From Orobanche coerulescens (taxonomy: Eukaryota; Streptophyta; Magnoliopsida; Lamiales; Orobanchaceae): 64,000 nt of DNA. Below the pieces are notes generated by a model that was not told the origin of the DNA, made no database searches, and was given only the letters and a program-made list of their open reading frames with translations. The stretch is taken from contig CM065810.1 in the NCBI GenBank assembly GCA_033398695.1, positions 144,275,858 to 144,339,857 of the forward strand, given 5' to 3'. The translations under genes and the position numbers were made by a program. Position 1 is the first letter of the stretch. The number at the start of each line of letters is the position of its first letter. Below, piece after piece: positions 1 through 11,747 of this stretch.

Positions 1-504
1 CTGTAGAGCATAAGGTACAACCCCATAAAGCACGCGTGTGTATGGGGTGTGGTTAGGGAGGTGTGTCCCTATCATTTCTCTTTTTGAAAATATTCATATA
101 TTATGATATTTGGAATATTTTGCTAGAATTTATCTTGCAGGTGAATATGGTCCAATTATCATAGCTATATGTTTTTATTTTTGTTTTATGCGCTTTGATA
201 ATTTGGCCCGATTTTGAGGCATGCATAAGTTTTTCCCTGAAGAAAATCCACGGGTAGAATAGGAATTTATTTTTCCTTATAATTTTGTTGTAAATTCAAT
301 GCTTTTTATTTTGTATAAAATTATAATCGAATTGGAGTATACAAAGTACGAAGGAAAATGAGTCCCGTGCGAAAAGTAGTTCCAATCGGACGAACCGACC
401 AGGACCGAGAATCTGCCGTGCGGTCCAGACCGTGGTCCAAGCTACTCGTCCAGGTCGGGTCGCCTGGTGTATGATCATGTTCATTTTTCCGTCGTTCGTT
501 GCAC
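1..504. other. Unassigned AT-rich sequence, probable leader of copia host 1
   Basis: No coding region, LTR end or clear primer site could be recognised. The downstream neighbour is the gag remnant of the copia element, so this stretch should hold its leader and perhaps part of its 5' LTR, but I found no match by eye to the probable 3' LTR near 46.5-47.9 kb. A GC-richer patch lies at about 380-470. Identity is left open. Confidence 0.3.
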
Positions 505-1315
505 TAATTTTGCTGATTGAAAACATAATCTTAATGTTGTTCTGACTACTGAGGAACAAGTTTGTTCTAACTGAAGAATGCCCACTGGAACCAGATGCGG
601 ATTCGACACCTGATGAGGTGAATGAATGCCGTAAATGGAAGAAATCTAATAAGATGACTCGCTGTTACATCTTGGATTTTTTAGCAAATATATTGCAGCA
701 CGCGCATCAGAGTATGGGCACGGCCGTGAAAATGATGAAAAATCTCGGCGAGATGTTTGGTCATCGGAACTGGGCGCTAGGCAAAATGTTGTGAGGGTCT
801 TGATGACAACCCAAATGCCTGAAGGAACCCCGGTAATGGATCATGTTCTGAAGATGATTTCTTATCTAAACGATCTTGATATCTTAGGGGCTACTATCGA
901 TGTGGGAATGCAGGTCGATATCATCCTAGGCAACTTACCTAGGAGATTTGAGCAGTTCCGCCTAAACTACAATATGAATCTTTTGTAGTATACCTTGGCG
1001 GAATTGCTGACAGAGCTTTAAGCTGTGGAAGGTTTCTTCAGGAAAGGGTATCAAGTTCTTGCGACAACTTGTGTTTCGACTTCTAAACCCAAGTGGGGGG
1101 AGGAGAAGAAACAAGTTGTCAAGAAGCAAGTTGCAACTCTCACGGTAAAGAGCAAAGCTCCTAATCCTGAGGCGAACAAAAAGTTAAAGGTAAAGTACTA
1201 TAAGTGCGGTCAAAAAGGACATTTCCAAGCAGACTGGCCTGCTCTTAAGAGAGGTATGTCTCGTGCACTAGTAGTCAAAACATGTTTGGCAGTTTGTTCT
1301 TCCACTTCGTAGATA
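505..1315 (+). pseudogene. Ty1/copia gag remnant (host 1)
   Basis: This is the capsid/nucleocapsid gene of a Ty1/copia retrotransposon, which packages element RNA in cytoplasmic particles. The reading shifts frame several times: an N-terminal stretch around 505-590 holds an in-frame TGA where copia Gag usually has Trp, a Gag core runs through about 575-985 (including FVLTEEC near 576 and LGNLPRRFEQF near 937-970), then stops, then a Lys-rich tail with a zinc knuckle near 1195-1235. The knuckle reads YYKCGQKGHFQADW, so the first and last Cys of the usual CCHC pattern are replaced by Tyr and Trp. It continues into protease. Clearly dead; family assignment is secure, clade is not. Confidence 0.8.
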
Positions 1316-2912
1316 GTTGATCCAGGCTCCACTGATCATATTTGCTTTGACTCGCATGGTTTTTAGGAAACCAAGCAACTTAGTTCGGGCGAGATCACCA
1401 TCAACTGGGGTGATTATTCCAAACTTATGGCTGTTGCAGTGGGAGTCGTGCAGTTGAAGATTAATGGTAAATATTAGTCCTTAATGTTTTATTATTAGTA
1501 CCAGATTTTACAATGAATTTGATTTCATTTTCTAAATAAGTTGTGATGGTTATTCAGTTTCTTTTGATGATGATGCTATTATTAGAAGAAACGGTGAATA
1601 TATTTGCAAATGTATTTATACTGTGGACTGTATGCCATTAATACTACACAACCTCCTATGTATAAACATAACTTGCTTAACTCTTTGTCTAAACCTAAAA
1701 AGAGAAAAGAACATTCGAGCATGAACCAAACATATCTGTGGCATTTACGGTTAGGTCATGTAAACCTTAGGAAGTTCAAAGATTGGTAGATAATGGCCCA
1801 TTGGACGACCTCCAAGTTGAGTCATTTCCTATTTGTGAATCCTGTCTGGAATATAAAATTACCAAGAGGGCTTTAAGACCAAGGGAAACCGTGCTCAGAA
1901 TGTGTTAGAATTAGTTCATATGGATGTATGTGGTCCAATGGACATCCAGGACAGGGGTGGTTTCAAATATTTCATCCAATTATAGATGATTATTCTAGAT
2001 ATGGATACATCTATTTGATGCAACGTAAGTCTGAAGCCTTTGACAAGTTCAGAGATTTCAAGATTGAAATGGAGAAGCATCATGGGAAGAGTATCAAGTC
2101 ACTACGATCTGATCGTGGTGGCGAATTTCTTAGTGGAGAGTTTTTGGATTTCTTGGTAAATGAGGGGATCCCAGCTCACTGTGCCCGGAACTCCACAATA
2201 AAATGGTGTTGCTAAGAGAAGAAATAGAACTCTTTTAGAAATGGTTACGTCAATGATAAGTTATTCAGATTTACCTATTTCGTTCTGGGAATACGCATTT
2301 AAAACAGCGGCGTACATTCTAAATCTGATTCCTTCGAAATCAATTCCAGAAACACCCACAGAACTGTGGAGTGGGCGAAAGCCCAGTCTAGGACATGTTC
2401 ATATTTGGGGTACTCCAGCACATGTGCTGAATAAGGAAGCTGATAAGTTGGCATCTCGTACATAGGTGCGAGCGTTTGTAGTATATCCTAAGAAAACGAA
2501 GGGTGTCTTGTTCTATAGTCCCTATGATCAGAAGGTCATTGTGAGCACCAATGCCCGATTCCTGAAAGAGGATTATATGAATAGTCACAAGCCCATGGGC
2601 GAAATAATTCTGGAAGAGTTGAGAGGCGAAACTCCGTCTATACCAATCGTATAAGCACCAACTAACATTGCACCATATATCGATTTTGAGACTTTTATAC
2701 CAACTCAGAATTTGCCTCGTCATAGTGGGAGGGTTTTTCATCAACCGTAATGATTCATAGGCATGGGACAGTCTTCAGACTCAATCCTAGGCGAAGATGA
2801 ATCAGATCCCTGGACTTACAAGGAGGCAATCCAAGATAAAGATGCTGATTCCTGGCAAGTAGCAATGGAATCATAAATAGGATCTATGGATTCCAATCAA
2901 GTGTGGGAGTTA
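1316..2912 (+). pseudogene. Ty1/copia pol, 5' part: protease, integrase, start of RT (host 1)
   Basis: Protease is recognised by VDPGSTDHI at about 1318-1344, where the catalytic Asp remains but the usual Ser of D-S-G is Pro. The GAG-pre-integrase region shows LWHLRLGHVNL near 1735-1770 and CESC near 1837. The integrase core shows [12 protein letters not shown] near 1983-2016 and LRSDRGGEFLSGEF near 2101-2142, with stops between them and a broken NG-A-RRN region near 2200-2225. RT begins with DPWTYKEAI near 2805. The frame is cut exactly at V-W-E-L by insertion of element A (target duplication AGTTA at 2908-2912) and resumes at 35306. Many stops and frameshifts show an old, inactive copy. Confidence 0.85.
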
Positions 2913-3502
2913 TGACACGTTCTTAGTGTAACTATCGCAAGTGCACGATATCGTATCAAGTAGTGAGTAGACTTTTTGAGTCCGGTTTATCGATCCCACG
3001 AGGAAGTTTGGTTATAATTTGAATTATATACTATTAGTCTATTTTTATAGATACTAAGATGAGTGAAACACACAATTAAAGAGTTTGGTTTAATAATTGC
3101 AAAGAAAATGCAATAATAATTCTAATATTTTAAGGAAATAAAAAGATTGCAATAATAATAGATTGATTAACGATAAAATGAAATAGTTGGGATTACAAAC
3201 TTAGTTCGTCATTAGTTATAGAAGATGTATAGGAGATCATAAGATGAATTTACTTATTATGTTGTGTAGATTCGATTTTCCTTAAAAAGACGGTTTCTCT
3301 TTCGAACTATAAAACGCCTCTTACATATTGAATCAATCCACTATATTTCTATGTTGATTGGCTTCAATACATAGCATTAGGATTTATAAAAATAACTCAA
3401 AGAATCATCTAAGGTCTAGAGGTATATTTCTATCCCCTAGAACAACTTAGAGTGAAGATCATTTGATCTAATCAAACATATTTTCTTTCGAAACATATGA
3501 AG

Positions 3503-5372
3503 TGTTGGGATTCCAAAAATAAAACGAAATACGCAGCGGAAATAAATACGAATCCCAAACAGGATTGATCAAGTAACGTATATACGAAAATATAAATACG
3601 AAGATAAAGATCATACTCTTGAAGCCTTTGAAATAAATCTTCGTAAAAATGATGATGATCACGAACCCCGTCCCGAACACGAAATCCCTTCGTTCCAAGC
3701 ATCGAAAGGTATGAAGCCTCTACTTCACACGCGTCGGAAGTTGCCCGGAAAAATTCGATAGCAATCCGTTCTCCAAGAACACGGCTAGGAACTACTATAG
3801 GAATTTATTTCTCTCTGTTTCTTGATTTTGTATCACCTCAAGGATGAACAAAAATTGAAGAGGAAAAATTCTCTCACCATATATGATACCTCACGGCAGT
3901 GGGCTGGTGTACTACTCAATATGGAGAGTTGAAAAATGTTATATTTATTGTCACCATGAGAATGATACAACAATTACACATAACAACTCATCAACCTATA
4001 TTATAAAATGAGTGGAATCTCATCATTATAATCATATACCAACCAACATAACATGCAAGTATATCCAAGCCATGTGAGAGAGGGGGCGGCCCATTGGAAA
4101 TTTCCTAGAAACGAGCCGAGCCACTCGGCTCGTGTATGCGACGTTAAATCAAACGACTCCGTTAAATACATTCCGTTTAATCACCAATATATTTATATTA
4201 ATTAATTAATCTAATTAATTAATTATATCAAATACATATATATTTCTCTAAGAAATATAATTTATGAATTAAATTAATTACCCGGTAACTTAATTTTAAT
4301 TCATAAGACCGCTATTTGATTTATCCAATAAATCTAATTAGATATCAAATATCTAATATTAATAGAGAGATAATAAATTCACATTAATCCGTCAACGTTC
4401 CTGATGCGCGACTCCATAGGTCCGTCTCAGCCGGCATTGGGAGGAACCAATGAGTGCGGCGGCACTTAGCTTGACTAGCGGGCGCCTTTGTAAACCCCGA
4501 CTGAGAACGAATGAAGGGATCATTCCAGAACCATTATGTCGTGAATACTATATACGTATAGACCCTTCATTAGATGTCCCGGTCAAGTCTTCGGGTCACG
4601 GTAAAGTCAAACCCTACTATTGACTAAACTCTATACATGTGTTAATGCAAATCAAGACCGACTGATTAATAGTGTATCTAATACGACTATATCAGAATGC
4701 TTTGGCCAAAGACTTATGGTCTTATTTGCCATTAACCGTATAGGACATTCGCCTGCTCACTAACAGGAGATAGAATCCTTTCTTGGCGTCTGATAAAGGC
4801 GCTGCACTGCCCGTATAGTCCGCACTTCGAGGTCGACTCAGCAATTAAGCAAATGAGTCTAACTACTCTAATGACAAACTAAACGTCACAGGCACATCTT
4901 CTACTGAACCCTCAAGTCAAAGATCCACGTATACTATCACAACCTTTCGATTCGTCATCGACTCTCCGAGAGTGAATACCGTGTGACAGAATCGAGTATG
5001 AGTCGTGTTCGAGTATACTGGCCCCACTAATATACTTATAAATATGCTATCAAGACGTGCACACGTCCTAGCATCAGTTATACAAGTCGTATTAAAACTT
5101 AATGCCCATTTTAAGTTTATTGACTTGCGAACAATTTACGTAAATAAACTTTAAACACTTCTAGTGCATTTTCTCTTATCACATAACGAGAATGGAATGT
5201 TAGATTTATTTACATGGACTTCACTTCAATGTTTACCAAGTCAAGAATGCAATTGAAGTACAATAAACAGTGAATGAATCGTATTGCCTTTTTATTAATT
5301 ATTCCATAATTACAAGTACAATGCCCTTACTCTCTCATCCCCTGAGTGGCATTCGAGGGCATATTCCTAACA
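3503..5372 (-). mobile_element. Solo LTR of a Ty1/copia (Angela/SIRE-like) element
   Basis: The 1870-bp unit begins TGTTGGGA and ends TCCTAACA and is flanked by TGAAG at 3498-3502 and 5373-5377. On the minus strand it starts TGTTAGGAATATGCCCTCGA and ends near a TTCCGCTGCG tract, which is how LTRs of the Angela/BARE/SIRE group usually begin and end. There is no second LTR or interior, so it is a solo LTR left by recombination. It contains a perfect 10-bp stem (4111-4133). Confidence 0.85.
4111..4133. repeat. Perfect 10-bp inverted repeat in solo LTR
   Basis: ACGAGCCGAG, a 3-base CCA loop, then CTCGGCTCGT. It sits about 110 bp on the minus-strand upstream side of an AT-rich TATAATATAG patch (3991-4011), so it may be part of the LTR promoter or an RNA hairpin; the role is not known. 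Confidence 0.7.
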
Positions 5373-5927
5373 TGAAGACCATAAATTGTAATATCCGCAA
5401 TTTCGGATTTCCGGTAAATTTCTTTTTTCGGCCAAAGTTCGTTTTGACGACTCAATCATGACCGTTTCGTCATTTCGAGAATGATTAATTCTGCACTTTT
5501 TGTCATCCGAGTTCGTTTCGGTATCGTTTTGCTGAGTTCCGTGCTTTTTAGCGACTTTTCCGCACTTGAGCTCGATTCTTGCGAATCTCGTCCGAAACTG
5601 TTGTTTCGAGTTTCTCGCAAGTTCATTTAATGTTATTATTCATGTTGCGAGCTTTGGTTCGGTGTTTCGATCACGTATCGTGATTTTCGGATGTTTTGGG
5701 CCATTTTTGTAATTTCCCAAAGTTTGGGGTAATTACTTCCGTTGTCGAATTCCGACACTTCGGATGGTCGGAATCGTGTGTTCTCTTAGTGCTTGGATTC
5801 GTCTTTGCGGGTACTTCGTAACCGTATCTTCGATTTTTACTCAGGTTCGGGTTTCGGGGTCGTCCGGGCCGTCGGAGTGGCCACGGCCGAGTCACGGCCG
5901 GAGCAGGGCCTGGACTGGCCGAGTTAC

Positions 5928-6545
5928 GGCCGTAAGGTGCCGGTTACGGCCGTAAGGTGTCCGAGTTACGGCCGTAAGCATGATCGGGTACGGCCGTACG
6001 AGCGCTGGGCGGATTTTGACGAAGGCCGGTTACGGCCGTAAGGTGTGCGAGTTACGGCCGTAAGTGTCCGGCTGGTGCTGGGCAGATTTTTGACGAATGC
6101 CGGTTACGGCCGTAAGACTTCTCTTAGGGAAGCTGTCCTAAACCAACTAGGAGCGAAGTGGATTCACAAAAAGAAAGGGGCAAGCAGTGCACGGACTATT
6201 CAAGCTAATGCAGCTGTTTTCATAAAGAGTGAAAGGTTTTTATTCCATGCAATCTTGCATGGGTCGCCGGGCGCCGACGGACAATGGAGACTTATGTGGG
6301 CTGTCCGAGCAGTGCCGACATCAAAGCAGCGATTTTCGACATGGATCCCAGTAGCGCGCCGGGCCCGGATGGGTTTTCGGGCGTCTTCTATCACTCGGCC
6401 TGGGATATTATTGGTTCGGATGTGGTCGCGGCCAGTGCACCCCGACAAAGCTACACTGCCTGAGGAATCATCCCATTTTCTGCCGAGTACGGCCGTAAGG
6501 TGTCCGAGTTACGGCCGTAAGGCCTGCCGGTTACGGCCGTAACTC
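5928..6545 (+). promoter_or_regulatory. Array of TTACGGCCGTAA palindromes upstream of the LTR TATA box
   Basis: Roughly ten copies of the perfect 12-bp palindrome TTACGGCCGTAA or close variants (for example TACGGCCGTA near 5991) spaced about 18-45 bp. The array ends less than 15 bp before the TATA box. It is split by a LINE fragment (6116-6479). The position in U3 suggests promoter or silencing sites; that role is inference. Confidence 0.8.
6116..6479 (+). pseudogene. LINE (non-LTR) reverse transcriptase fragment inserted in the LTR
   Basis: Frame 6317-6432 reads without a stop and contains DIKAAIFDMD, then SSAPGPDGFSG, then FYHSAWDIIG, the characteristic start of the plant L1-type RT core. 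Upstream, SERFLFHAIL near 6224-6250 resembles the segment that precedes RT in the same family, in a shifted frame. The 3' LTR of element 1 lacks these 364 bp, so the piece entered after element 1 transposed. No poly-A tail or clear target duplication is visible, so capture by repair is possible. Confidence 0.75.
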
Positions 6546-6551
6546 TGCCGG

Positions 6552-6561
6552 CTATATATAG
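6552..6561 (+). promoter_or_regulatory. TATA box of element 1, 5' LTR
   Basis: CTATATATAG directly downstream of the palindrome array; the matching copy in the 3' LTR is at 12553-12562. Transcription would start about 30 bp further on. Confidence 0.7.
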
Positions 6562-7250
6562 CCTGGCTCGGCCAGATTTCATTTCCTACCCGATTTTTTT
6601 CCTTCTTTCGGCGATTGGCGACGGGTGCGACGGGAAATGGAGTTCTTGGCCGATTCTAATCATTTCCAAGGCATTTTGGAAGATTCTTGTGGATTATATC
6701 ATCATCCAATCCGTGTTCTTCGTCAAATCAACGTATATTCTTGATTTTCCTTCAAGTTGACTTTTTTGGAGAAATTGTTCTTGATTTCGTTTCTAATCCG
6801 ATTTTGATACATCGATTGGTGTAGTATGATGTTATTAATCGTGTTCTATGAGTTGTATATCCATATATCGAGTTTTTTTAACTCGATTGACGATTCGAGT
6901 GTTCTTGGGAATTATTGAACATTTAGTGTTCGATTAAATGTCCCAATGAGTTTCCCTTCGATAGTTTGTTGGGATTTCCGTTGTTTTGGACATGTTCTAC
7001 GGATTGTATATCCGTATTTTGAGTTCGTTGGAACCCAATCGGGATTTTTGGTTTTCTTAGGAACCTTGAACATTTAGTATCCAATTAAATGTCTCAAAGG
7101 GTTCCCTTCAATGCTTGACCGTGTTTTCCTTTGTTTTCAATTGTTAATCTCATAGTAACTGTGTTTCCGTTGGATTTCACGGAGGATTGTAGGTGTTCGG
7201 GGTTTTCCGGGTTGTGCCGTATTCGTCGGAATATTCGGGTGCCGACTATC

Positions 7251-8455
7251 GAGGCAAGTATCTTATTATACGACTTGTATCTTGTGAATAGTAATTACGT
7301 ATGATTTGTATGACGATTTTGCTTGCCTCCGCAAATATGTTCCGTTGAGTTGGTCGTGTTTTCCGAAATTTGAAGGCTTTGTGATAATAGTGATATATTG
7401 GTATACGTGTTAGGCGTTGTGCCATTTGTGCAGGATTGCGATGTACATATGAGATGGTTGTACACGTGTTTGTTCAATGTATTGTGTACCGAATGTGTGT
7501 TGTGTTGGTTAAGAGTCGTTGTGATGATCATGATGTTTGTGTTGTTTTGGTTTACATGTTTGATTGTACCTTTCGGCGTAATGTGGAATGACTTGACATT
7601 TAATGATTATGAATTGTGTCGAGTCGATGTGTGTGTGATCCAGGTAGGGTCTGACGAGGCCTCTGGAGTTCGGTACATGATGTGTACGAACAAAGTGTGT
7701 GAACCAGGTAGGGTCTGACGAGGCCTCTGGAGTCCGGTACATGACGTGTACGGACAAGGTGTGTGATCCATGTAGGGTCTGACGAGGCCTCTGGAGTTCG
7801 GTACATGATGTGTACGAACGATATTGTAGCCGGGTAGGGTCCGTTGAGGCCTCCGGAGTTTGGTACATGATGTGTACGAACAGTGTGTGTGGTCCGGGTA
7901 AGGTCCGTTGAGGCCTCCGGAGTTCGGTACATGATGTGTACGAACAATGTGTGTGGTCCGGGTAAGGTCCGTTGAGGCCTCCGGAGTTCGGTACATGATG
8001 TGTACGAACAGCATGGGTGGTCCGGGTAAGGTCCGTCGAGGCCTCTGGAGTTCGGTACATGATGTGTACGAACAATGACCGTGTAGCAGTGATTGTTTGG
8101 GTAACATTTTAAATATGGGTCTCGGACTCATAATGATATATTATCTAGTGTGCTTTGAAACGAGAATCGGGCTAAGGCCCTAATGTTTACAAAAAGGTTT
8201 TGGTAAATTGGGACTCGAGGTCCAAAAGATTTTCTGCTTTAAAAATCCCCGAGATGATGTGTTCCTTTTCAAATATCTCTTACTTGAGTTCGAAATTCTA
8301 AAACTTCTAGGGAACATTTTGATAATGGATTTCCGTATTAAATTCGTAGTTGCTTTTTGCTTGTTACATTTCGTATGGTTTGATACTTGCACTAGTAAAA
8401 CAGTGGAGTTTTACTAACTCCCGAGTAATCGGGGTGGATGTCTGTTTTGCGTCCG
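7251..8455 (+). other. Intron-like leader module in LTR (GC donor to AG acceptor)
   Basis: GAGGCAAGT at 7251 matches a strong GC-type 5' splice site, and a stem-loop (CTCCCGAGTAATCGGGG) plus a T-rich tract ending in GTCC(A)G/GTACATG near 8451-8455 resembles a 3' site. The same pair, in the same order, occurs in the LTRs of elements 2, 4 and 5. In this copy the acceptor AG is damaged (CCGG); the 3' LTR has CCAGG. Splicing is a hypothesis. Confidence 0.35.
7631..8075. repeat. 64-bp minisatellite, about 7 units
   Basis: Each unit holds GAGGCCTCYGGAGTTCGGTA and ATGATGTGTACGAAC; units vary by a few bases and fall into two subtypes (CTGACGAGG and CCGTTGAGG or CCGTCGAGG). Long minus-strand frames over it are by-products of a repeat whose length lacks stop codons. 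Confidence 0.9.
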
Positions 8456-8753
8456 GTACATGCAGATTCGGGGAGCGATCACGGGATTGGCACAAGAGGA
8501 TGACGAGTGCGATACTAATCATGAGTCGAGAGTTGTTTTGATTTTTTGTTGTGTTGTCGAGTTGATTTGATCTTCCGTTGTATTGTATTTAGACCCCTGT
8601 GTGGGTAATGTTATTTATGTCAGTTTTATCGATTGGGTTGTGTGACCTCATCGGTCTGTGTATTCACGTGTAAGTGACCATATCGGTCTGTATCATTTTA
8701 TTGTTTGACCCTGGCTGGGCAAGCATTTGGTTGTTTATGGATGTTTAGCCTGG

Positions 8754-8777
8754 TAGATCCTTGTGAAAAGGGGTCTA
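8754..8777 (+). other. U5-terminal hairpin, element 1
   Basis: TAGATCC and GGGTCTA can pair 40 bp before the LTR end. The counterpart in other families is GTGGRTC/GGWCCAC; the 3' LTR copy is 14765-14788. Confidence 0.5.
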
Positions 8778-8820
8778 CGGCGTGTAATATTCCCATATGG
8801 TTTTGGGGATGTTACATTTA

Positions 8821-8832
8821 TGGTATCGGAGC
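8821..8832 (+). other. Primer binding site (initiator tRNA-Met type)
   Basis: TGGTATCGGAGC, four bases after the LTR end, differs by one base from the standard plant iMet primer site TGGTATCAGAGC. Confidence 0.75.
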
Positions 8833-9439
8833 TTTGGTTGCGGAAACCTAGGCTGTCGGGTCGAGTCAAGTCGTGATTGTCGAGTAATGTGTTGTCTTGT
8901 CGTTCGAGTCGTCAGGTGACAAGTTGAGTTGTGCGTAGACACAACGTGTCGGTTATGTTGTCGGACGAGATTAGTATCGTGGGCGACTGTCACCTCCGTG
9001 CGACCTGTGGATGTAAGTCTCCTCTTTTATACATAATATCTGTATTCATGATTTCATTTATGTGTGATATTTGCGGTGCATAATTTTATTTGTACGGTGT
9101 TGTGAATATAGTTGCATTTAATACGTGTGATATATAGTATATGTATAAAACTGGGCCTATTGTTGTTTTACCTTTGAACCACTGTGAGGGGTGGTATGGT
9201 GTAAAAAATTGAGAACCTTGATGGGTTTCGAATAAGGTATCGACGATTGAGTTCGTGAGAAACTCCGATGAATGGTTTTGTTGTATGTTTAAACTAGATC
9301 TTTGTGAGATGCATTCAATTGGATTGTGCATGTTGGGTGTATTCCTTTTCCATGCGTGAGTTCTTTTGTAATGACTTTCGGTATTTTACTGGTGAGTTTT
9401 ATTTCGAAAACCGATTCCCTTAACCGAGTTTTTGGCATT

Positions 9440-9600
9440 ATGGCCTTGATCATTTTGGCGAAATTCTTATGACGGTATTTAGTATTTTCTAAATGGCCTT
9501 TGTGAGTTTTGAAATATTACCGTCATTGCCCTTTTTAGCATTTTTGTAAATGGTTTTATCCTGGTGGGTTCCGGCGTGGGACCCACGGCGCTATAAAGTT
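9440..9600 (+). repeat. Remnant LTR tail resembling element 2
   Basis: ATTACCGTCATTGCC, TTTTTGTAAATGGTTTT and the hairpin GTGGGTTC/GGACCCAC (9564-9586) match the last 120 bp of the element 2 LTR near 34310-34400. It is inside the element 1 interior. Confidence 0.55.
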
Positions 9601-10728
9601 TTGTGTAATTACGAAATTTTTGGGCATTCTAGCCTTTTTGGCATCGTCCTTTTCTTTGGCATTGAATTATTTTGAAAACTTGAGTATCTTAGAAATAAAT
9701 TTGAGACGACGTTTAAAATCAATTGTTTTCTCGCGGTACTTCCAGGGTGCCACAATATGTTTCAAAATTCTTCTACCTCGAGGACCAAAATGTTTTGAGA
9801 TATTTTCAATGTTTCATAAACACTTTTACTTAGACCCGAGGGTTGAATATTCTGAAAGCTTTTCACTAAAAGAAAGTGTCCTCATTTTTATCAAATGCGA
9901 AATGGTTTTCCAAAGTCTCGATAATGATGTTTCACGTTTTTACTTTTTTTTTTTGGAAATGTGATACTCAAGATCGACCGGTGTTTTTCTAAATTATTTT
10001 CCGAATGAGGTTTTCGTTTTTAAAACCTATTCATTCCCGTTTGAGGGCTGGGTATGTATGTATGATGTTGGCTTTGTCGCTATGATGTTAACTCCCGAAT
10101 ATGATCGAGTTGGTGGCATGAACGTTGAGGCGTTGCCACGTATTTGTTGTACTAGCCCTCTGTGAGAGGTGTGAACTGGTACTTAATGGTTGTCGTCTCG
10201 TGGTGGATTGCGTGTCCCACATGAGTGTGAGATGTTGAAGCTTGGGTTTGTACGTTGGTGTACATATGTGATTGTTTCATGATGTTTGTATTACGTGCTG
10301 GTTATCGTTCGGGCCATTGAGATCGCCAAACGATACCGTCGTTGTTGTAGTGTTTGTGTGTGTATTACTTTACGATGGTAATCGTTGTATATGCTATGTG
10401 TTAGAATTCCTTGTTATGCTGAGTTGGCATCTCCGGTATGTTGTTTTGCGGTGTTATGTTCCATTGTATCTAGCATTTGTATTTTCGGTATGCCGAGCCG
10501 AGGCATTTCAACCGTGATGTGCCGGGGGAATGTACGTGCAATTTGTCCTTCTCGTCAGTAACACATTTCGAGTGTGGACTCGAGGGTCATCGAATTGATT
10601 TTGCGGGTGGCTACCGAGACTTTCGGAGTTCGCGCTTCAAAGACAGATATCGAATCGGCTTTGAGAGGCCTTTGAAGGATGTTTCGCCGATTGCTGTTGT
10701 GTCGTCTCCTTGATTTCGTTATTGTGAG

Positions 10729-10775
10729 TATCGGGACGACCTTCTTTTATAAGAGGTCGAATGTAATACCCGTAT
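10729..10775 (+). repeat. Decayed PPT and LTR-start junction inside element 1
   Basis: ATCGGGACGACCTTCTTTTA then TAAGAGGTCGAA and TGTAATACCCG imitates the true junction at 11725-11772. It marks an internal, older LTR boundary. Confidence 0.5.
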
Positions 10776-11747
10776 TGTTTTGGACTTCTTCATTTTCTCT
10801 TTCTCGATCTATCGATTCACTCGTGTTCGTTGATCTGTCTCGAACTTGTTTTGTATTTCGGGTTCATCATTCGAGCAGCCGTGATCTTTTTGGGTCCACA
10901 GGTATGTTGTGACTTTTCCGAGTTCGGTTCGATTCTTGTGAACCTTGTTCGGAAGTAACATCTTTTGGTTCTACTAGTTCTTTTATTCATAGTAGATCGG
11001 ATTTGGAACTTCGTATTTTCGACTGTCGACTCGTTTATGTTCATTGACATTTTACGAGCTTGTCCGCCCTTGCTTTTGTTGATCGAACGAGGGTGGTATT
11101 ATTTCGGAATTACTCGTTCGTCGATGTGACTTTTCAATTGTTATTCCCTTTCTGTGGATCTTATGCGAGTGTGCATCTTGTTGTTTTCACCGGATCATGT
11201 TTTGTCTCGAGTCGAGATGTGAACCTCGGAGTTGTCGGTTGAACCTTATTGTTCTTCGTGATCCGAACATGATCGTTCGATTTTTGTCTCGATCGTTTGT
11301 TTGTTCGGTTTTGTTCTCGTTCGTGATTGTTGAGCGTTCGGGCTCCTTCCTAATTCCCTTAAGTTCGGGAATTTAGTCTCGTTTTCAATCTTCCAACCCT
11401 TGGGCGGTGGAATTCCGTCTTTGTTCGGTTGGCTCGCGTTTTGATTGATGTACCATTGGGTTAGTCAATCCTATTGATTTTCGTTCGTTGTGTTTTGTGA
11501 TTGTCGGATAATCGACTCGATTGTATTATGCATTTTGATGACGCTTGTCACTTGATGATTTTATTATGTTTCTACGTGGCGTTGTGTTGGTCATCGAGGT
11601 GCGTGATTTCACGCCTTAAGTATCTTTGCATTGCTTGTGGCGACACGTCGTTGTCGCGAGTTACAGTTCTTCTGTATCTCGTTGAGTATTTTCTGGCGGG
11701 ATGTTGCTCCTCCCTACTTATTTTAAGTTTCGGGACGAAACTTCTTT

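Larger units (their letters stand above)
5387..8816 (+). repeat. 5' LTR of element 1 (3430 bp)
   Basis: It carries, in order, a palindrome array (5928-6545) interrupted by a LINE fragment, a TATA box (6552-6561), a GAGGCAAGT motif (7251-7259), a 64-bp minisatellite (7631-8075), a stem-loop/acceptor-like motif near 8420-8455, a terminal hairpin (8754-8777) and GATGTTACA at the end. The 364-bp length excess over the 3' LTR equals the LINE insertion, so the two LTRs are otherwise collinear. Confidence 0.9.

Noticed and set aside
3468..3702. Two overlapping 76-codon minus-strand frames
   Set aside because: They cross the border of the solo LTR and its target duplication, so they cannot be an old gene.
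6045..6542. 165-codon plus-strand frame across the element 1 promoter array
   Set aside because: It mixes palindrome repeats with the LINE fragment, and the RT motif lies in another frame.
5928..6545. CRISPR-like look of regularly spaced 12-bp palindromes (also 21281-21650)
   Set aside because: Repeats are too short, spacers irregular, and the setting is a plant LTR promoter without any cas-like gene.
7398..7718. 106-codon plus-strand frame with Cys-rich hydrophobic sequence, repeated at 13399-13719
   Set aside because: It is present only because both LTRs are identical there; it runs into the minisatellite and shows no domain.
7509..8131. Minus-strand frames of 115-188 codons with repeating HIMYRTPEAS-like peptide, also at 13510-14076
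   Set aside because: They are by-products of the 64-bp minisatellite, occur in three frames at once and have no start, domain or conservation sign.
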